Counted from the first letter of the stretch, positions 1-12,969 are shown. The stretch is DNA of 64,000 bases from Rhytidiadelphus loreus (GCA_947034895.1 OX344762.1:43132760-43196759); one strand, 5' to 3'. Numbers and translations are program-made. Notes: generated by a model not told the origin, from the letters alone.

Positions 1-375
1 CATGAGAGGGTGCTAATTGAGGGCTCCATCTCTCACACTCAGGTAAGGTGGCTCTAAGAGTGACCTGGTTCTAAAAGCAACTTCTAACACAAAGGTACAT
101 TTTACTTCCTTCAATGTACCAATAGTGTACGTTTCAGGAAGGGGGTCGCTTTTAGAAACCACTGTGTTTTAACTTCAAAAATTTGTAACTAGTTCCACGA
201 AAGTCCAAAAAATATGAAATGACGTGGATTAGATGCCAATCCCATTTTTTCTTCCTACCAAAATTTACTAAAAATTGTTTCAAGGAATTTATCTTCCCTC
301 CAAAATGCAATCAGCTCTTGAAAGGTCACTTTAAGAGCCTCCTACCTTACTTGAGGAACACATTACGTATTAGAT
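1..375 (+). pseudogene. Broken copy of RCC1 exon 1, split by a MITE
   Basis: Bases 1-40 match the first exon of the RCC1 gene at 4432-4481 (ATGAGRGGTGCTAAT, then TCTCTCACAC), with a small deletion. After the MITE at 46-347 the match resumes at 348 (TACTTGAGGAACACATTACG against TACTTCAGGAGTGCATTGCG in the intact exon). Around 590-615 there is also a short match (AGATTAGGTC) to intron 1 of the real gene. I read this as a truncated paralogous copy of the gene's 5' end with no coding capacity left. Its upstream part lies outside the window, so its full extent is unknown. Confidence 0.7.
46..347. mobile_element. MITE, TA-flanked family 1, copy a
   Basis: A 302 bp non-coding element flanked by TA on both sides (44-45 and 348-349). 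The left end reads AGGTGGCTCTAAGAGTGACC; the right end, reverse-complemented, reads AGGTAGGAGGCTCTTAAAGT. Related copies lie at 14767-15038, 15468-15877 and 17466-17877. Short terminal inverted repeats plus a TA duplication are typical of non-autonomous Tc1/mariner-type elements; the superfamily is inferred. It interrupts a copy of RCC1 exon 1. Confidence 0.75.
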
Positions 376-589
376 AACTGATGAGTTGTGCTAGTAGCGA
401 ATAGGTTATTGTACATTACCAGTTGAATGTACATTTTTCAATCACAACCTTTAATCTTCATGATTCAAGGGTGTTGGCCTGAAGCAAGTTGAAAAGAAAG
501 AAGGTTATGAGTTGCAACTTGTAATGGCAATAGTGATGGGTTACCGATGGGACGGTGCCATGTTAGCGTTGAAAAATCAACAATAGGTT

Positions 590-3500
590 ATGTAGATTAG
601 GTCACAGAGTTTGTCCATTTGGTATGAAACTATTGCAAAAAAAATTTAGTATGTAAGGTAAACTACTTCATTACGGAATAAATGGGAGTAAGCCCATTGT
701 GGGCAAAGTTTTAATGGTGGTGTACATTTCAAAGCTTGAATGTACACCCGACCATTAGAATTTTGCCCACAATGGGCTTACTCCCATTTATTCCGTAATG
801 GGATAGTTTACTTTATGTGAGAGAAGAACATTTGAAGTTGAGAATTTAAGTTCCAGGGGACATCAAATCCCAATTATGCTTCTTGATCTAATTCTTTGTC
901 TAGTGTGTGGTCTCAAAAACGTCATTCAAAAATCAACTTTGTTGTTAGACCTTCAACTAACTCTAAATTGTCGTTTTTATGACCATGGAGTTGCCGGTCA
1001 ATTTCCTTCATTTTGAATGCACTCATTTAGCAATTGCATTTGGAAGAAATACTGTAATTTTATTTTTCAAAGATGAAATCACATGTCATTTTTATTTCAC
1101 AAAAGTTTAATATTTTGTGAAAAATTCAAGCTTTTGAAACTATTTGAAGACGTCTCAAAAGATCTGAAAATTTCACCATAGGTGTATATTATTATAACAA
1201 AAATCATAACGTAAAAAAAATTCCAGTGTAATTCTATAAATAGAATTCAATAAAAATTGAAAATACATCCATAGTTCAAATTACAAGGAAATATTCCATT
1301 TCAATAATTTTCAAAATTTTTTAATTGGAATAGAAACTAAAATACATAAACTTCAATTCTTTAGTTGGTCTCAAATTAACATCTTTTTCATAAAAAAAAT
1401 TCAAATCTAGAGTAAGGAGAAACTAGTATCCTAAATACACTAGAATAGCATATTTTATGATCTATATTATTTTGTTGCACCTTTTTATGTAGAAAGGTTA
1501 TAAATTTCCAATACCATCCAAAGCAACTTTCATTCAAGCAACTCTCAAACAAGAAATGGATGAAAAATGCTTTGTAAGCATTGCATACACTAGATCCTAA
1601 AGTCATCCAAACAACATTTTTGGGTGTAAATGGCATCACGGCTTAATGCATGAGGTCTATATAGAACTCAACTCGATTGGATTAACCCCTAAATGCCCAA
1701 GTGTCTTCTTGGGGGACAAATGAAATTTTAGACATGTCCCTATGATCTCAATCTTTGGTCTAATTTTTGAAACTTTTTTTGGGAAGATGTAGATTCCTAA
1801 GAGCTTTGCAAAGATATATGTTTCACTATCCCCTGAGAAGACGATGCGCACCTGTGCCAAAGCCGTCCGATCTGGAAAAATAAAACATAAAGTACCCTTG
1901 ATGCTATCCGATCCCCAATGGAGCTGTATGAGGGCCGTTGGATGAGGTTGTAGCCCCTCCTCCCTTCCCAACCGTTGATTTGGCGTTGATCTTGGCCGTT
2001 GATCTCGCTCTACTATTCCATCAATTAGAATTACAAGATTATAGGATTGAAATCCTATATAAATTGCATTTCAAAATCCCAATTTGAGATTACAAATACG
2101 GGGGTTGGGGTAGGATGTTGGGTTGAGTTAGTAATTGGGGTTGGGTTCAGTACATGGATTCAAGTAACTGAGGTTGGGTTTTGGTAACTAGGGTTAAGTA
2201 ACTAGGGTTCAATATCTGGAGTTGGGGGGAGGGGGAAATTTAAAAAAAAATTGGGTAACTTTTCCTTGTAAGGCTGGAACCTCTCTTTACTATCCACTCA
2301 AAAGACAGGTAACACACTAATGTTTCACATATTAAATCATATGCATGGTCCAAAATTTATAAGCATTTTCGTTCAATTTTTGTGAGAATGGGCATATTGG
2401 ATACTATGGGAATTTCACTTGATTTTCAAGATGGTAACAGTTGAGACAACCAACAAAAAGAGGGGTAGAGGATATCATAAATTGGTGTTCAATGGGAATT
2501 TTGAAAGAAGTGTGTCTACCTTGTTCTACCTTATGTGACTTTTTTACTAAGATAATGTGTTTTAGATGTACAAAAAGGATCCATGCATGTGTTGAAGTGA
2601 ATATGGAAAACCTAAGTAAGAGAGCAAGAAGGAATTAGAGTTTTCAACGATGGGAACTAGGGAGAACTCAACATGGAACATTGGGGTGGAAAAGGGAATA
2701 TAATGGGGCCAATTTCTAGAAGGGTACACCGAATGTCTCAAGCACTTAGGTGATGTTATTGAGTTTCTAAGTTCTATGAAAATTAGAGATTTTTGAGTTA
2801 AATCTTTAGTTATTGTTTATGAAGAATGTAATTTTTTTCATCCACCATTGGGATTTTTGAACTTGACAATATGAAGTGAAAATGTATTTCCAACACATCC
2901 TTGCATTGAATGTAGGGTTCTTTAGGATATCTTTTATTTCTTCCCTACATTGAAAATGTGGTGGAAATATGCCTAATATATTCTTCAATATGATAGATTT
3001 TTAAATTCAATGTCCATAGTGCAAAATTTTCCCTCAAACACAAGTAAAAGTTATTTGAAATTCTTGAGCAAGGTTCAAAATTCTTTTTCTTTTTGCTTCA
3101 GTTGTTAATATTTTGCAATTCGTGTAAGTTTCAAACTTCATAAAATTCTGCTTATGCAAGATCCTTTGGTTAATTACTTAGAAAAATTCCTTTTTCCATC
3201 TTTCTCGATCAATGTAGTAGAAATGGCAATTCTTAAGCATTGTTGAGTTTGTATTTCAACACTGTTACTTTTGCAATTTTGTGCTATGAAATCCAAACAA
3301 AAGAATTTGTCTAAAGTAAGTTCATTTTTTTAACTTGGTTGTTGAGTCCATTTTTCAATGTTGTCAAGATTATTTGGTGTTTAACCTAAAAGATAGTCAA
3401 ATTGGGTGTCCTCAAGGAATTGATGTAAGTAACCTTCAAAATTGTCCAAGCTTTTCTTCTTGAAGGTCATTTGACGGTCTAAAGACAGTCTAAAGTCTAA

Positions 3501-4432
3501 GATTTGGACATAAATTAATTTAAATTTATTTTGAGCTACACTCAAATCTATATTCATTGTTCTCTCATTTCGTTATTACTTTGAATCATATAAAAATAAC
3601 CAATATCAAGTGAAATACAACTATTCTTTAATTATCATATTTAATTATCTTAAGTGTTTCAAATCCATGTTTCTATACGCGTAATCCACACAAATAGAAT
3701 TCTAGATTCATCTTTTCATTCAAAAGTAAGAAAACTGCAAATGAAACTAAATAGGAAAATTTTGATGAGGTAGATTAAAAATAAATAAAAATTCAATGAC
3801 TTCAAAAACATTCTTAGTTAAAAAAGAAAGGGACGATCCCAAAAAATTGTGGGTTGGCCTCGGAGAATGCAACATCATCCACTGCATTACATGATGGCAA
3901 TTCGACTGTTTATTAGACTGGTAATATTGTGATCTATATGACGGTCTATTAGACTAACTAATGTATGGTACAACCGCTGTGTATTCGCATATAAGTCTGT
4001 TGCTTTGTAAGAGATGCAAACGATACGGGTTATTAAATCATTCATTGAACAAATCCAAAACTCCTTTCAGAAATTTTAAGGAAGAAAGTGTGTTCATCGT
4101 GAAGAATTGGAGGTTATTGAAAGACTCTGAGATTCGAAGTCATTGGAATGGGTTTCGAGACGCTGCAGACTTGCGACTCCACGCTCTATCCGTATGGCAT
4201 GACGCAAATCTCGTATCGACTGAACATTGCAGCTTCAGCTGGAAATGCAGGGTTTGGGGTTTAGGACTTCCAGTAGGACGCTACCATTGATTCAATTCCC
4301 GGTGAGGTTCAGGGATTCGTTTGGCTTCCCGGAGAAGAAAGCAAGTTCCTCGATGGGACAGCAACAAAATGTTGTTCAATTGATCATTCAACACTCCGAA
4401 TCTTCATCTGAGATTAGTCGCAGGCTTCAGCT
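590..4432 (+). repeat. Duplicated block, copy 1 (AT-rich repeat plus RCC1 leader)
   Basis: This block matches 7830-13960 in order along its length. Paired landmarks include 835 with 7910, 1480 with 8590, 2990 with 11215, 3180 with 11440, 3840 with 12910, and 4040-4430 with 13540-13940. Copy 1 has extra sequence between about 1763 and 2790; copy 2 carries several insertions. The last ~420 bp are the promoter or leader of the RCC1 gene. A diverged relative of the AT-rich part lies at 59690-61560, so that part is probably a dispersed repeat. No coding sequence is recognisable; short frames here are not conserved as proteins between copies. Confidence 0.7.
655..813. mobile_element. Small foldback MITE with 5-bp target duplication
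   Basis: A 159 bp near-perfect inverted repeat, with arms of about 74 bp around a ~10 bp loop (CAAAGCTTG). The left end is AAGGTAAACTA and the right end, reverse-complemented, is AAGTAAACTA. It is flanked by TATGT on both sides (650-654 and 814-818). The related sequence near 7900 reads GGTATGTGAC with no insert, which gives the empty site directly. No coding capacity. Its transcript would fold into a long hairpin. Confidence 0.8.
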
Positions 4433-6846
4433 ATGAGGGGTGCTAATCGAGGGTTCCATGCGAGCTTCCATCTCTCACACTACTTCAGGAGTGCATTGCG
4501 CCGAGGTAATTTACTTTTCTACATTCAGATTAGGTCGCAGATTTTGCGTTTTTTAGCAACTTGACGCACGTTGAGGGATGCTGCTCTTCGCATATAGTTT
4601 GAATTGAGAGTGCAGGTGGTTGGTGTGTCCCCAGGTAGGTGGATGCGATTTGGGAGACCATTGACGACTACTCTGGCCAGGGATGCCAAGGTGCTGAGTT
4701 TCGGAGATGGAAGCCACGGAGCGCTTGGACACGCAGACTGCTTCGGCGGAGATGCGTATGAGCCTGAGGAGGTGGCAGCTTTGCCAGAAGACATTGCAAG
4801 CGTGGGCGCAGGGCATTACCATTCCATGGCGGTGTCACGCACTGGCGAGCTCTGGGCTTGGGGCCGAAACTCGGAAGGGCAGCTCGGTGTGCGAGACGAA
4901 ACCCTAGACTCCAGGTAGACTCCATGATCACAAGCTGTCTAGTTTGTCTTCTAGAGGATTCAGAGGGGGGGAACATGGCATACTATGGGATTTCTTCCTC
5001 CAGGCCCGATGCCTTCAAGACCCGTCTCTTCGAAGACCGCCATCAATCATAAACTGTACAGAGCGGAGCAAGTACGATTTCGTGCAGTATGAGGCCGAAA
5101 TGGGTCCTGAATTCTATTCTTGTCCCTCAGAAGCTTGATTTCACGTCCGATGGTGCAAAGTTGTGACCAACTTCTTTCCTGCAAAGAGTCTGACAAGTGC
5201 CGTTTGCAGAGAGAAATGGCATGTCCCGCAAAGAGTGCGAGGTTTGGAGAGCGTGGAAGTGACATCCGCGAGAGGCTCGGGGGTGGTTTCCATGGCAGTT
5301 GCGAAAGATGGATCCCTGTGGGCGTGGGGCAAGTCCAAGCGCGGCCAGCTTGGCTTGGGCCCCGGCATCACGCAGGCAGCTGTCCCACAGCGTGTGGAGG
5401 CCCTCTTAGGGGAACAAGTGGTGCAGGTGACTAGGTACTGCTGCCCTTCGCAGTCTTGCATTTTCTTCTTGATTTGTATTCAATACTTGATGTTCTTCAT
5501 AACATTCTCTTAATAGCTGTGAGAATTCACCCTTTTCCAGTGTAGTTCACTGCCACATCAAGTCTAAAAAATTCTGGGATTCATGGTTGAGAGCACGCGT
5601 GACACTTTTGGTACGTCTTGGTATTTCTCACATGAGATGAGCTCAAGATCATGCACCAAAGAATCTGGATTCCTTTTCCAAGCGTTTTGAGGCAGTTCTT
5701 CAAGTTTGTTTTGCTTGTGGTCACTTCGAAACATTTTATGACCGTGATTGCTTATTCACAACATATAATTGAATTGATAGAATATAGGTATTGATAGGAT
5801 TTCCACCATTTTGCAGTAGACTGGGTTCCACCCCTCTAGGTATAGAATATTATGTTGTTGCATTTTCACCCTGAAAGATTGATTGACCAGGTTGAGTTTT
5901 GCGCTTGTCAGGTAGCGTTGGGTTGGGGCCATGCTCTCGCTCTCACAGCTGAAGGCCATGTTTACAGCTGGGGTTATGCAGCAAACGGTCGCCTCGGGTT
6001 CCAGCCCTATGAGACCCCGTCCAAGGAAGCCAGCAACGATCGTGATACTGGTGAAGCCGTTGAGGATGTTGCATACCGGCAGGTCCTAGTGGATCTGGAA
6101 AAGGAGAAGAGCCCGGTTCTGGCTTGGGAACCAGTTCGTGTGGACTCACTTCGGTCACAGCATGTGACAGAAATCAGTTGCGGGATGGACCATTCTTTGA
6201 CATTAAATGGTAATGCCACTGCCCTAGAGCGTCGTCTTTCATCTTTCTCTAATCTACTGCAATGCACTTCTACACTGCTCTCTGCATCCAGATTTTCCAT
6301 CATCTCACCATTGCAGACAGGTCCTCATGAAATGCTTGTAGTTTCGTGAATGATATTTATAATTGAATCCTCCATGGATCAGAGCAAGGAGAGCTGTGGA
6401 GTTTCGGTGACAACAGCCTGGGACAACTCGGGAGGCTGGCCGCAATTTCAACCACAGTGGGGAATGGCGTTGAGCGTGTGCAAGGGCCTCTCTCCAAGGA
6501 ACGAGTCCTCCAGCTTGGTGCAGGCCTGGGTCACTCGTTAGCTGTGATTGCGCAAGGTCGGGTGTTCTCCTGGGGCTGGCACCAGGGGAGTGCTTTGCCA
6601 GAGTGCATTGGAGACGAGGAGTTTCAAGCAGCAGAGGTGGTGGCTGTTGCTGGTGGGCGTGCACATTCTGTGGCTCTCACATCCAAAGGCCAAGTGTGGG
6701 TGTGGGGGAGTGGCAAGAACGGTCGCTTGGGATTAGGCAGCCCAGCTGATGAGCCTTCTCCCTTTCCTCTGGAGAGCCTTCGGAGTTGTATTGTTGACGC
6801 TGCTTGCGGCTTTGATCATACCCTCGTTCTTCTCCCCAGCAACTAA
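4433..6846 (+). CDS. RCC1-repeat beta-propeller protein, probably mitochondrial
   Basis: Five exons join cleanly: 4433-4505, 4611-4914, 5210-5426, 5912-6209 and 6389-6846, giving 1350 nt or 449 residues. Seven RCC1 repeats are visible through their signature turns, among them LSFGDGSHGALGH, LWAWGRNSEGQLG, LWAWGKSKRGQLGLG, VYSWGYAANGRLGF, LWSFGDNSLGQLG, VFSWGWHQG and VWVWGSGKNGRLGLG, so the whole protein is one seven-bladed propeller. The first ~40 residues are rich in R, S, H and F and lack acidic residues, as in a mitochondrial presequence. Length, single propeller and presequence resemble plant RUG3-type proteins (mitochondrial transcript processing); that assignment is inference, since plants have many RCC1 proteins. 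The weakest junction is the acceptor of exon 2 (4610/4611, with a poor pyrimidine tract). Copies of the promoter and exon 1 lie nearby. Confidence 0.88.
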
Positions 6847-6880
6847 GTATAGTAGGCTTCCTTCAATCGGCACTTTGTGG

Positions 6881-6886
6881 AATAAA
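6881..6886 (+). other. Polyadenylation signal of the RCC1 gene
   Basis: A canonical AATAAA lies 35 bases after the RCC1 stop codon. Position and sequence fit a plant near-upstream poly(A) element. The cleavage site cannot be placed from sequence alone. Confidence 0.5.
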
Positions 6887-6889
6887 ATT

Positions 6890-7829
6890 TGAGAAGATGA
6901 AGTTTCAATTGAATTATGGTTCATTTGGATTTGGTGTTTTGGAGTGTGGGTAGCAGAGTGAATGTCGTTCGAAGTTGGTACTTAAATTCATTGCTAAATC
7001 GCTTGATAATTCAATTGCCATCACCAAGTGAAAGGATCTTTAGCAATTAGGGGGAGACAGTCGCTTGCAGCAAACTTGTTGGAACCTGACTTCATCACTA
7101 TTTTCTCTTCATGCCTTTTCTCTTGGCCTATTCTCTTTTGAAGTTAGAAGATGAGCTCTAGTACATTCCTTATGCAAATTTCATCATTTCCTATTCTTCG
7201 TCTCACTGCTTGATGAATTGTGTTGAAGATGCTAAAAGGAGATGTTATGTTTGAAATCAGTCACTTTGTACCGTACAGTGTTTCAAATTAGCAAATAGCA
7301 GTATTTGCAGTATTTCAGCATTTGGTAGCCTTTTTTTATTAGAATAGTTTGGGTTTTTTTCATTAATTTGTTAAACTTTACTATATTGGGTACATTTTTG
7401 GCTCATTTTGATATTTTGTCATGGCAAATTGGCTGATCGACCCTAAAACTCTTTAAACCTGCTTTAACGACATGAAGACTGAAAAGTGGCCAATGGAAAG
7501 TGTCACAAAATCCTCCTATTTAAAACATAAGTGCAGTTGTTCATCTTTGGAATTTTTTGTGAGAAGAGGTTGTGTACAATAGTTTGACCTCCAATGAGTG
7601 CTTTTGGATTTCTTTAAGGACGTGATTCATATGGTATCAAAACAAATGATTTTCATGGTGACCAATCTATTGGTTTTAGGGTTAATCATGGAAGGATGAG
7701 ATCTATCACCGAGGTACTTTGCCTAAAATGATTCAATTTTTAGACCAACAAGTGTATTGTTCATTCCTAAAGTAATCGTGAAAGTCATCCATTGACCACA
7801 TTTTGGCCTCAAGGTCCTTCTAAGGTTAA
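6890..7829. other. 3' flank of RCC1, no gene seen
   Basis: AT-rich sequence without a supported coding frame. The part from about 7690 resembles 59700-59850 (shared landmark TACTTTGCCTAAAAT), so a dispersed repeat begins here. Confidence 0.5.
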
Positions 7830-8615
7830 TGAAATTAGTGATGTGAATTCTTATATTAATATTCCATTTGACATAAAAAATTTGTAAAAAAATTTGGTAT
7901 GTGACAAAAGATCATTTGAAGCTAAGAATTCAAGTTCAAGGGGAGCTTGAGTTTCCATTTGCTTCATTATCTAATTCTTGGTATAGTATGTGGTCTCAAG
8001 AATGTCATTCAAAATCAACTTGTTGTAAGACTTTAATACTAAAATACCTTTCAATGCCCATGCATCGGAGTTGATGGTCAAATTCTTTCATTCTAAATGC
8101 ACTCATTTAGTAGCAACTACATGTGAAAGAAACATTATATTCTACTTTTCAAAGATGACATCAAATGTCTTTTGTATTCCTAGATTTATTTTTGTAAAAA
8201 CCGAATTTTTTGAATTTTTTTGAAGAAAAAGTGAAAAAAATCATATTGAATAGAAATTATCTCAAAAAAATTCAAAATTTTAATATGGGTGAACATTATA
8301 GTGAAAAAAATCATAATTTAAACAATTTTTTTTGTGTAATTCTATAAATAGAATTTAGTAGAATTTGAAAGTACATTAAAAATTAAAATTGCTAAAAAAG
8401 ATTTAATTTTAGGAATTTTTCAAATTTTCAATTAGAATAGATGAAAAAGTACATGAACTTCATTTCATTAGTTGTTCTCAAATTAAAAAAACATATTTTA
8501 AAGAAAATTCAAATCTAGAACAAGGAGCAATAAGTATCTCAAATATACTAATATAGTATATTTTGTGATCCATCTTTGTTGCATCTTCTTATGTAGAAAG
8601 GTCATAAATTCCTTG

Positions 8616-10774
8616 CTCAGGGGGATCACTCCTTATAATTTAAGGTATACACTTGAGTTAAGAGGGTATTTTATGTGGGGCTATTTACCTTAATTATTGC
8701 ATTTAAGATGACCGTATTTTTACATAAAAAGCTAAAAAGGGCATATTTCCAATACCCTATAGTTTTTATAAATTCATTCATGCAAGTTTTTAAATGGATC
8801 TATCTTACATATAAAATTTAAATGTCCAATTTTCTCCCACCCCCACCCTTCTTCACAAATTTTCTCTTCCATCTACTGCAACTATGTATGGGGTAGACAT
8901 TGTGAAATTAACAATAATCAATTGAATTCAAGTGTCAATTTTTAACCCATAAAGGCCAATTGTCCATTGAATGAACAATTGAAACTTTGGGTAGGTCCCT
9001 ATGAAGTCAATTTTGGTCAAATGTTCATAAAATTTTGACACAAGATGTGAACATGTATCTTCTTAGTGGAAATATAATTTCTTTCTGCTCTAATTTTTTT
9101 TGGTAGCCCTTGCAATTTGAGCATCTTTGGGGCGTCTTTTGCAAAAAATCTCATCAACTATTGAAATTTGGCATTTATGTTACTAATAAATATGGCATAC
9201 AATTATCAAAAGTAATTTAGTTCTCAAATCACATTCTCAAAGGAGTCAAACTTTATTAGCTATGTTAGGGTGGCTTCAAGAAAAATAACCTTTTCTTCTA
9301 ACCTCAAGCCCTATTATCTTGCAATATGTGAAGTCAAAGTTTTTGAAAATTTTCCCAAATATTCTAAATATTTGTCTCTAATTTTTAACCATTTGGATTC
9401 CAAATTAAAAAATATCTCATTGCACAAGAAATCATCAAAAAAAAGACTAGTGTATTGCCAATGCATTTAACCTCTTTGCATTGCAAGTTGATTCAGATTT
9501 TTTATGAGTGAATCCAACATCATATATTTATGAATAGTCAAAATCCTCATTTTTGTGTAGACCAAATATTTTACTCTAAGAGGGCTTGAAGTTTGTTGAT
9601 CCTAGTTTGCAAGAATGAAAATGAAGATTTTTTTTCTCACTTCAAACATTAGAATCTTTCAATCCACATGGTCAAATGGGCTGAAATTGTTTCTACACGT
9701 TGTTATAACTACATAATACACTTTTATACAATTGGATTCTTTTCAAATAATTTTTTATTTTAGACAATGCATCAAAATTAGCAATTTTGGATTCTTCCTC
9801 TTCCAAAACACCCTCTAGTCTTTAGGGGTTAATAACGTTAAACACTTTAGAATTCCTAATGAAACTATTCCATGAAAATCTCATTCAATATGAGTGTAAT
9901 TAACACATAAGGTAGCAACACCCATAACCGTCAAATTAAGCAATTCAACATAGTTGGAGGCACTTTTTTCTAGAAAAAATATTTTTTTAGTATTAGCAAC
10001 TGAAAATCATGAATTTAAAATAAAAAAATAGAATTTTTGGATAAGGCATCTAATTTCTGTGAATTTTCAAAGTAGAACTCACTAAGGCACCCTAAACCAC
10101 ACTCTACTAAAGTTGCCTTGATTGTAGTTCCAAAATCTAAAAAAATTAGAGCCTACCAACCACAATTAAGAATTGGCACGGTTTCAAAGTACATTTGGAG
10201 ACACTTTAAGGGAACTCTACTATTGAAGTATGGGTACACTAATGGTTATGGGCGTTGCTACCTTATGGCTTCAAAGCTTAGAGTTAAATGAACTATTAAT
10301 TCTATCTTCATATTGTACAATTTTCAGTTTGTTGAACTTACTAAGGTAAATCTTCCTATTCATACAATGTGACAATTTTTCCACTTTTAGTTGATGTCTT
10401 ACATTTACATTTAGTTTGTTTTTATATATTAATACACTACAAGTACCATGGCACAATTTTAGTGGACCGCCTTTCATCATAGATTTTCTTGAATATGTCC
10501 ATTTTATCACCCATATGAAATTATTTGTCTACATCTATACTCATCATATTATGAAAAATTTGCATGACTTCTATTTGTCAAGGCTAATTTATTAATAAAA
10601 ATTCCTATTATATGATGTTTTTACATACCCTAATTTATATATATTAGAGTGTGTAGCATTTCATGAACCTTATAGTAGCTCTACAAATTATATAAAATTT
10701 GCTCCCTTTGAATTAAATGAACCCTATCTTTTAACTCACGTAGTTTTCTAAAAACCGTAAGTGTTCCCCCCGGG
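8616..10774. mobile_element. hAT-like non-autonomous element, copy A
   Basis: A 2159 bp element bounded by a perfect 8-bp target duplication, ATTCCTTG, at 8608-8615 and 10775-10782. The left end is CTCAGGGGGATCACT; the right end, reverse-complemented, is CCCGGGGGGAACACT (12 of 15 positions match). It splits a repeat whose uninterrupted copy is seen near 1495-1510. An 8-bp duplication and short G-rich terminal repeats are hAT hallmarks. No transposase reading frame is visible, so it would depend on an enzyme made elsewhere. A sister copy lies at 24073-25869. Confidence 0.85.
9910..10263. mobile_element. MITE nested inside the hAT-like element
   Basis: A 354 bp insert with terminal repeats AGGTAGCAACACCCATAACC on the left and AGGTAGCAACGCCCATAACC on the right (reverse-complemented), flanked by TA at 9908-9909 and 10264-10265. 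The sister hAT copy has the empty site near 25356 (ACACATATGGC), so insertion followed the split of the two copies. Probably a Tc1/mariner-type MITE; the first seven bases are shared with family 1 (AGGTAG) but the rest differs. Confidence 0.85.
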
Positions 10775-11711
10775 ATTCCTTGATGAAGCACTTTCCAATA
10801 CCAATCAAAGCACCTTCCATTCAAAAAATTCTCAAAACGAGAATTAGATGAGAAATGCTTTATAAGCATTGCATACACTATTCTAAAGTCATCTAAATGA
10901 CATTTTTTGATATAACACAATTGGAATAACTCCTAAATGCCCAAGTATCTTCTCTAGGAACAAATGGAGTTTTAGATAGGTCCCTATGATAACAATCTTT
11001 TGAGTTTTTTGAGTTAAATTTCTTTATTGCTTGTGAAAAATATAATTGTCTTTTCATCCACCACTTGGATTGTTGAATTTGAAAATTTGAGGTAGAAAAT
11101 GTGTTTACAGAATTGATTAGTGCATTTTTGTTTTTTTTCACATCCTTACATTTTAGGATTTTCTTAGGATATCTTCTATTTCTTATCATTGAAATTTTCT
11201 TGACATATGCCTAACATATTTTTCAATATGATAGATTTTTAAATTCAAAGTCCATAGTGCAAAAATTTCCCACAAATAGCAGTTAAAGTCACCTAAAATT
11301 CTTGAGTAGGGTCCAACACAAAAAAAAATCTTTTCACTTCAATTATTCACTACTTTGCAATGCATGGAGTTAAATTCCATGAAAATTTTGCTACATGTTT
11401 ATATACATGTGTAGTGTGAGATTTTTTAATTCATTACTCAAAAAATTCCTTTTTCTATCTTTTTGGATCAATGTAGTAGAAATGACAGTTTTTGGTAGAT
11501 TTTGATGGAAAAAAAGATGAAAAAAAAGATCTTGGGCATTTTGTACCATTAAGTTGATGTTGAGTTTGTATTTTGACACTATAACCTATGAAATTTTTGT
11601 ACTATGAAATTGAAATAAAGAAATTGGTCCTAAGTGAGGTCGTTTTTGAACTTGGTTGTCAAGTCCATTTTCCAATATTCATTTGTCGAGATTATTGTTT
11701 AACCTAAACTT

Positions 11712-12300
11712 GGGGGGTGCACTACTACAAAGGAAGTTCATGGGTGAGGAGCGACCAAATTTTGACCCCCTTATATTATATTCCTAATATTTCATTTTTT
11801 TTCTAAAAATAAATATGAATAGATTTTCCTACTTTGAAAGTTTATGTTCCGATTTATTGGTATTTTTTTATGTTAACAATAATTAGTTAAAAAAATTTGA
11901 AGAAAAAAGATACATTGTAAAGCTAAAAATAACTTTTATACCCCTGTATTATATAAGAAAAAAAAATTGAAAAATGAAAAAAAAAATTCTATAAAATAGC
12001 TTTCTTTTGAAAGTTTATTTTGGCTAAATATTATACAGTAGTCATCTTCATGTAATCTCTATAAATATTTTAGTTGAAAAACATGCTATTTTAGTTCCTT
12101 TCTCAATCTTTTCTAGACAATATATCACATGTTATTTAGGATTGAAATTTTTGGAAATAGAAACCTATAGACATTATTAAACAAAGCTTAAAATTTTAGG
12201 TTGAAATTATAGTTTATTAGAAAGTAATCAGGAAAAGTAGAGATGGATTTTTAGGGTTTGGTTGCTCCTCACCCATGAACTTCCTTTGTAGAACACCCCC
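11712..12300. mobile_element. Inverted-repeat element with GGGGGGTG ends
   Basis: A 589 bp AT-rich insert with ~45 bp terminal inverted repeats. Both ends share TACAAAGGAAGTTCATGGGT followed by GAGGAGC. It interrupts the duplicated block relative to copy 1 (near 3385). There is no coding frame, and the target duplication is unclear because the ends are runs of G and C. The inner ends CACTACTACAAAGG resemble CACTA-type termini, but this is only suggestive. Confidence 0.7.
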
Positions 12301-12969
12301 TGGGAATCTAAAAGGTGAAGTAGGATATCTTTGAGCAATTGTTATAGGAAATTAACAATAGTCCAAGAGTGTGGCTTTTGAAGGACATCCGGGGGTCCAA
12401 AGGTTTAAATTTTGTACATGTATTGATTTCAATTTACTATGAAGTACACTAAGATCCATATTAAATCATTTTCTTCTAGTTTTGTTATCACTTTGAACCA
12501 TGTTAAAATAACCCAATATCAAGTGAAATATGAATGTTTCAAATTTGAGGTGTGGTAGAAATAAAAAATACTCAAACTATTTACAAATCCATAAATTTTT
12601 CTTGTAATGATCATATTTAATTGTCTCATTTGTTTCAAATACATGTCTCTATACACATAATCCAAACAAATAATGTTTTAGACTAGCATCTTATCATTCA
12701 AAAACAAAACAAAATACAAGTTTTTTGATGACCTACTTTGAATTGACATGAAAATTCAATCAATTACTCAATTGGAGGAAATATAACATTATTAGCTTAA
12801 TTAATTTGGTATTTACTATGATGACCAATTTCCAATAAAATTTCTTATTTAAAAAAGAAGTGGGCCCTAAAAAATGAGAAAAAAATCCTGAAAGTTAAAG
12901 GGTTAAAAAATTAATAAAACTGTGGGTTATTTTTATCCAAGAGAACATCATCATCCACCTCATCATCGT

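Noticed and set aside
3961..4436. Two open frames of 109 and 69 codons just upstream of the RCC1 gene
   Set aside because: They lie in the promoter/leader, and the duplicate at 13500-13960 does not keep the same reading frames, so they are unlikely to encode protein.
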